A stretch of DNA of 64,000 bases, from positions 1-64,000 of the forward strand of contig JAPOXR010000021.1 in NCBI GenBank assembly GCA_026706985.1, written 5' to 3'. The position numbers were made by a program, and so were the translations under genes. Position 1 is the stretch's first letter; each line of letters opens with the position of its first letter. Below are positions 61,404-64,000 of the stretch, one piece after another. The stretch comes from Paracoccaceae bacterium (GTDB lineage Bacteria; Pseudomonadota; Alphaproteobacteria; Rhodobacterales; Rhodobacteraceae). The notes under the pieces were generated by a model. It made no database searches, had not been told where the DNA came from, and saw only the letters and a list, made by a program, of their open reading frames with translations.

Positions 61404-64000
61404 TCACGGTTCGACCAGCTTGAATTCAATGCGCCGGTTCCGCGACCGTGCATCGGCACTGGCATTTGGCACCAATGGGCGAAATTCGCCGAATCCGGCC
61501 GCCGCCAACCGTTCCGGTGGAAATCCCAGCTCCTGCGTCAGATACAGCAATACCGCGAGCGATCTCGCCTGGCTGAGTTCCCAGTTATTCGCAAACTCCC
61601 GGTCCGGAAGCACTTGACGATCATCTGTATGGCCGTCGATTCTGAGCACCCAATCGACATCCTCGGGAAACTCCTCGGCAAGTTCCAGTATAAGCCTCGC
61701 AATCGAGAGAATTTCCGACTTTCCGAGTTCCGAGAGTTCAGCGTCACCGGATTCGAACAAAACCTCCGACGAAAACAGGAATCGGTCGCCCGAAACTTCA
61801 ACCCCTTCGCGCCCTTCCAGCACTTCGCGCATGCGGCCGAAAAATTCCGACCGAAATCGTTCCAGATCGCGGTTCTCCGATTCCAACCGCCTTCTCTGCT
61901 CCTCTTCCAGCAGCGCCGATCGTCTCTCTTCCACCGCCACCCGCGCCAGCGCCGCATTCAGCTGACTGCCCAGAGTCTCAATCTGAACCTGATCCTCCGC
62001 TTCCCTTGTCTCCGACATTTCCAGAGTAGACTGCAGAAGTGCCAGATCCCGCCGCAATTCCGCCACCTGGAGATTCAACAGCGCTACCTGCTGCTGCTCT
62101 TCGACCAGGTCGATTGCCGCATCGCCCAGCATTTCCTGAATCCGGACCGCCTCCATCTCCTTCACCGCGAGTTCGGCCATCGATTTCTCATTTTCCTGCC
62201 GCAACTGCTGCAAGGCCGCCGTCAGTTCCGCCAGCCGGCTCCGATTCTGTTCACGCTGCGACTCGGCTTCAGCCTTGACCGTTGCCAACTCACCCGCCAA
62301 CTCCTCCTGTGCAGCCAGCGCCGCGGCACGTTTTGTATTCGCCTCTGCGGTTTCACTGCGGATCTCCAAGAATTCGTCAAGCAAATCCGCAATGCGGGAC
62401 TGAGATTCCTGAAGCTCCGCCTCGGTTTCACTGAGACTTGACCGCAGCGAAGCAGCCTCTGCTTCAACAGTTGAAATAACCTCCTGGTCGGCCAGCTGCT
62501 GCACATTCGCCGCTTCGATCTCGCGGCGGCTATCCTGAAGTCGGGCGAGTAATTCCGCAATGCGGGACTGAGATTCCTGAAGCTCCGCCTCGGTTTCACT
62601 GAGACTTGACCGCAGCGAAGCAGCCTCTGCTTCAACAGTTGAAATAACCTCCTGGTCGGCCAGCTGCTGCACATTCGCCGCTTCGATCTCGCGGCGGCTA
62701 TCCTGAAGTCGGGCGAGTAATTCCGCAATGCGGTGTGTGTTATTGCCGAGTTCCGCCTCCGTTTCGCCCAGGCGATTCCGCAGAACCGCCGCCTCGGCTT
62801 CAGCGGTTTCCACCTCTCCCGCCAGTTTCCCGCGTTCCGCCTGCACCGTTTCCAGTTTCGCATTCGCCTCTTCCGCGTCGCGGAGGCTCTGTTCAAGCAT
62901 GGCGCGCAACTCCTGTTGCACCAGTTCCGCAGCAATCAACAATTGCAACTGCTCCTGCAGTTCCTTTTCAACCTGTTCCAGGCTCTGCCCGCGCTCACTG
63001 AGCCGGGTCGTGAGTATGCGCTCAGCCTCTTGAGCGGCGGCAAGAAGTTCCAGTGTTTTTTCCGCTTCCCGACGCTTCTCATCAAGCTCAACCGTCAGTG
63101 CAAGCAGCCCGGTCTGAGCCTCTTCAGCCTCAATCAAAACCCGGTCACGCTCCTGTTGCGTTTCAGTCAATTCGCTCTGCAGCTCCGCCAGTGCCGACTC
63201 CGCCTTATCCCGTCCCTGCAACAGATTTGAGATCCGCGATTCCAGCGAATCAATCTCCGATTGGAAGTCAGCGAAGCGCTCACGGTCCTCCTCGGCTTGG
63301 CCGCTGGCGGCGCCAAGCTGAATCTTCAGCTCCTCGATATCCTGCAGCGCCTGCAAATGCGCCGATTCCGCTGCCAGAGCCCGGTTGCGCTCCTCTTCCA
63401 TCCGGGTCTGCAGGGTAGAAGACAATTGGGTTTCTTCGGCCAATTCGACCGTCACCGAAGCGATCAGAGCCTGCAATTCCTCCACCTGCCCATGCAGATC
63501 GGTGATCCGTTCCGCTTGCCGCCGCTCCTCCGCCTGCGATGCGGACAGCGCGTCATTCAGCGATGCAATCCGGTTCGATTGATCAATTTTTTCGGACGCG
63601 GCGAGTGCCAACTCACCTTCCAACTCCCGCTTCGCCGCCAGCGACGTCTCCAGATCCGCAAGCAGTGCCTCAAGCTGTCGCCGAAAGCCGACCACCTGCC
63701 GTTCAAAATCCGCGATCAGTTCCGACTGCTGCCGCAACTCCTCGTTGGCGATTGCCTCAGAATCCGCCGCCCCGCGGGAGACGGATTCCAAATCGCTGAC
63801 AAGAGTCGCAATCCGTTCATTCGAAGAAGTAAGCTGACTTTGCAGATTCAATATCTGTGTACGCAGCCGATCCCGCTCGGCCGATAGATCGGCGATTTGC
63901 GCGCTCTGTCCCGCCGCCTCAGCGAGCTGCAGTGATTGATCGGCGACTTCCGCTTCCAAGACGGCGATCCGCCGTGACCCGGTTTCTATATCGCCGATCA
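61404..64000 (-). CDS. Very long coiled-coil protein with C-terminal OmpA/MotB-like domain, 5' end outside window
   Basis: At least 864 residues; the frame is still open at the window edge, so the N-terminus is missing. Almost the whole protein is a charged coiled coil rich in Glu, Gln, Leu and Ala (many ELLARLQDSR-type heptads). The last about 150 residues are an OmpA-like domain: FLFSSEVLFESGDAELSELG, LRIDGHTDDRQV, NWELSQARSLAVLLYL and GFGEFRPLVPNASADARSRNRRIEF (pieces: ASADARSRNRRIEF), binding peptidoglycan. Alphaproteobacterial relatives have an N-terminal membrane helix of the MotB type and much shorter coils; here the stalk seems expanded. It carries a tandem repeat at 62391-62726. Confidence 0.88.
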   Translation of the reverse strand, partial: IGDIETGSRRIAVLEAEVADQSLQLAEAAGQSAQIADLSAERDRLRTQILNLQSQLTSSNERIATLVSDLESVSRGAADSEAIANEELRQQSELIADFERQVVGFRRQLEALLADLETSLAAKRELEGELALAASEKIDQSNRIASLNDALSASQAEERRQAERITDLHGQVEELQALIASVTVELAEETQLSSTLQTRMEEERNRALAAESAHLQALQDIEELKIQLGAASGQAEEDRERFADFQSEIDSLESRISNLLQGRDKAESALAELQSELTETQQERDRVLIEAEEAQTGLLALTVELDEKRREAEKTLELLAAAQEAERILTTRLSERGQSLEQVEKELQEQLQLLIAAELVQQELRAMLEQSLRDAEEANAKLETVQAERGKLAGEVETAEAEAAVLRNRLGETEAELGNNTHRIAELLARLQDSRREIEAANVQQLADQEVISTVEAEAASLRSSLSETEAELQESQSRIAELLARLQDSRREIEAANVQQLADQEVISTVEAEAASLRSSLSETEAELQESQSRIADLLDEFLEIRSETAEANTKRAAALAAQEELAGELATVKAEAESQREQNRSRLAELTAALQQLRQENEKSMAELAVKEMEAVRIQEMLGDAAIDLVEEQQQVALLNLQVAELRRDLALLQSTLEMSETREAEDQVQIETLGSQLNAALARVAVEERRSALLEEEQRRRLESENRDLERFRSEFFGRMREVLEGREGVEVSGDRFLFSSEVLFESGDAELSELGKSEILSIARLILELAEEFPEDVDWVLRIDGHTDDRQVLPDREFANNWELSQARSLAVLLYLTQELGFPPERLAAAGFGEFRPLVPNASADARSRNRRIEFKLVEP
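62391..62726 (-). repeat. Tandem duplication of 168 bp (56 codons), two copies without visible mismatch
   Basis: Copy one is 62391-62558, copy two 62559-62726; I see no difference between them. The unit encodes 56 residues (from RIAELLARLQDSRREIEAAN to SLSETEAELQESQ), exactly eight heptads, so the coiled-coil register is kept. A diverged copy of the same pattern continues at 62727 (AEAAVLRNRLGETEAEL, RIAELLARLQ). Near identity at the third-codon positions marks it as very recent. Confidence 0.93.

Noticed and set aside
62391..62726. CRISPR-like repeats
   Set aside because: The repeat is one in-frame tandem duplication in a coding region, with no short repeats or spacers.

Overview
The window reads as a piece of an alphaproteobacterial chromosome, moderately high in GC, with a worn accessory region on the left and an ordered housekeeping region on the right. 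The assignment rests on several arrangements: coaBC-dut-moeB overlapping end to start, gshB next to rsmI with a divergent LppC-type lipoprotein, an SH3-domain protein divergent from a 2-hydroxyacid dehydrogenase, a five-gene F1 ATPase operon (atpHAGDC) without F0 genes, and a TIGR01459-type HAD protein. This synteny resembles Rhodobacterales and relatives; the exact lineage is inference. No tRNA, rRNA or CRISPR array was found.

Left region (1 to about 16,100). It opens with the last codons of a type I restriction HsdR subunit. A long minus-strand catabolic cluster follows. In transcription order it holds relics of a dipeptide (Dpp-type) ABC transporter, an MlrC/M81 family protein, a D-threonine-aldolase-like PLP enzyme, a complete CUT1-type sugar ABC transporter (binding protein, two permeases, ATPase), a berberine-bridge-type FAD oxidase and an unknown TIM-barrel-like protein. 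RidA and an RpiR-type regulator are divergent from it. An IS4-type element with a 9-bp target duplication sits in the presumed promoter region, and its transposase carries two nonsense codons. Downstream of the regulator lie a MobF relaxase start fragment abutting an ISAs1-type remnant, and two stretches with no gene. The region looks acquired and partly decayed.

Middle region (16,100 to 41,600). A sarcosine/dimethylglycine-dehydrogenase-like flavoprotein is divergent from an M3 peptidase. The SH3 protein and 2-hydroxyacid dehydrogenase come next, then a three-gene operon (sialidase-like protein plus two integral membrane proteins). Cofactor and nucleotide genes follow (moeB, dut, coaBC, cobU, a histidine phosphatase), then a GT4 glycosyltransferase, gshB, rsmI, an LppC-like lipoprotein, murJ and a rhomboid-like protein lacking the catalytic serine. 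A molybdenum hydroxylase operon (medium, small and large subunits plus a MoaD-like protein) is divergent from an M24-fold protein resembling ectoine hydrolase. trxB closes the region.

Right region (41,600 to 64,000). groES-groEL lies under a CIRCE operator and ends in an intrinsic terminator. Then come a manganese pyrophosphatase, a HAD phosphatase, ribF, a YcgN-type protein, an L-threonine aldolase, a DsbA-fold isomerase, prs, atpHAGDC, a methyltransferase, gloB, clpA (TTG start, no adjacent clpS) and a RecD2-type helicase. The window ends inside a very long coiled-coil protein with an OmpA domain, which carries a 168-bp tandem duplication with no visible mismatch. The most unusual items are that duplication, the sialidase/membrane-protein operon, the altered active sites of the rhomboid-like and M24 proteins, and the record of deletion and IS insertion in the left region.
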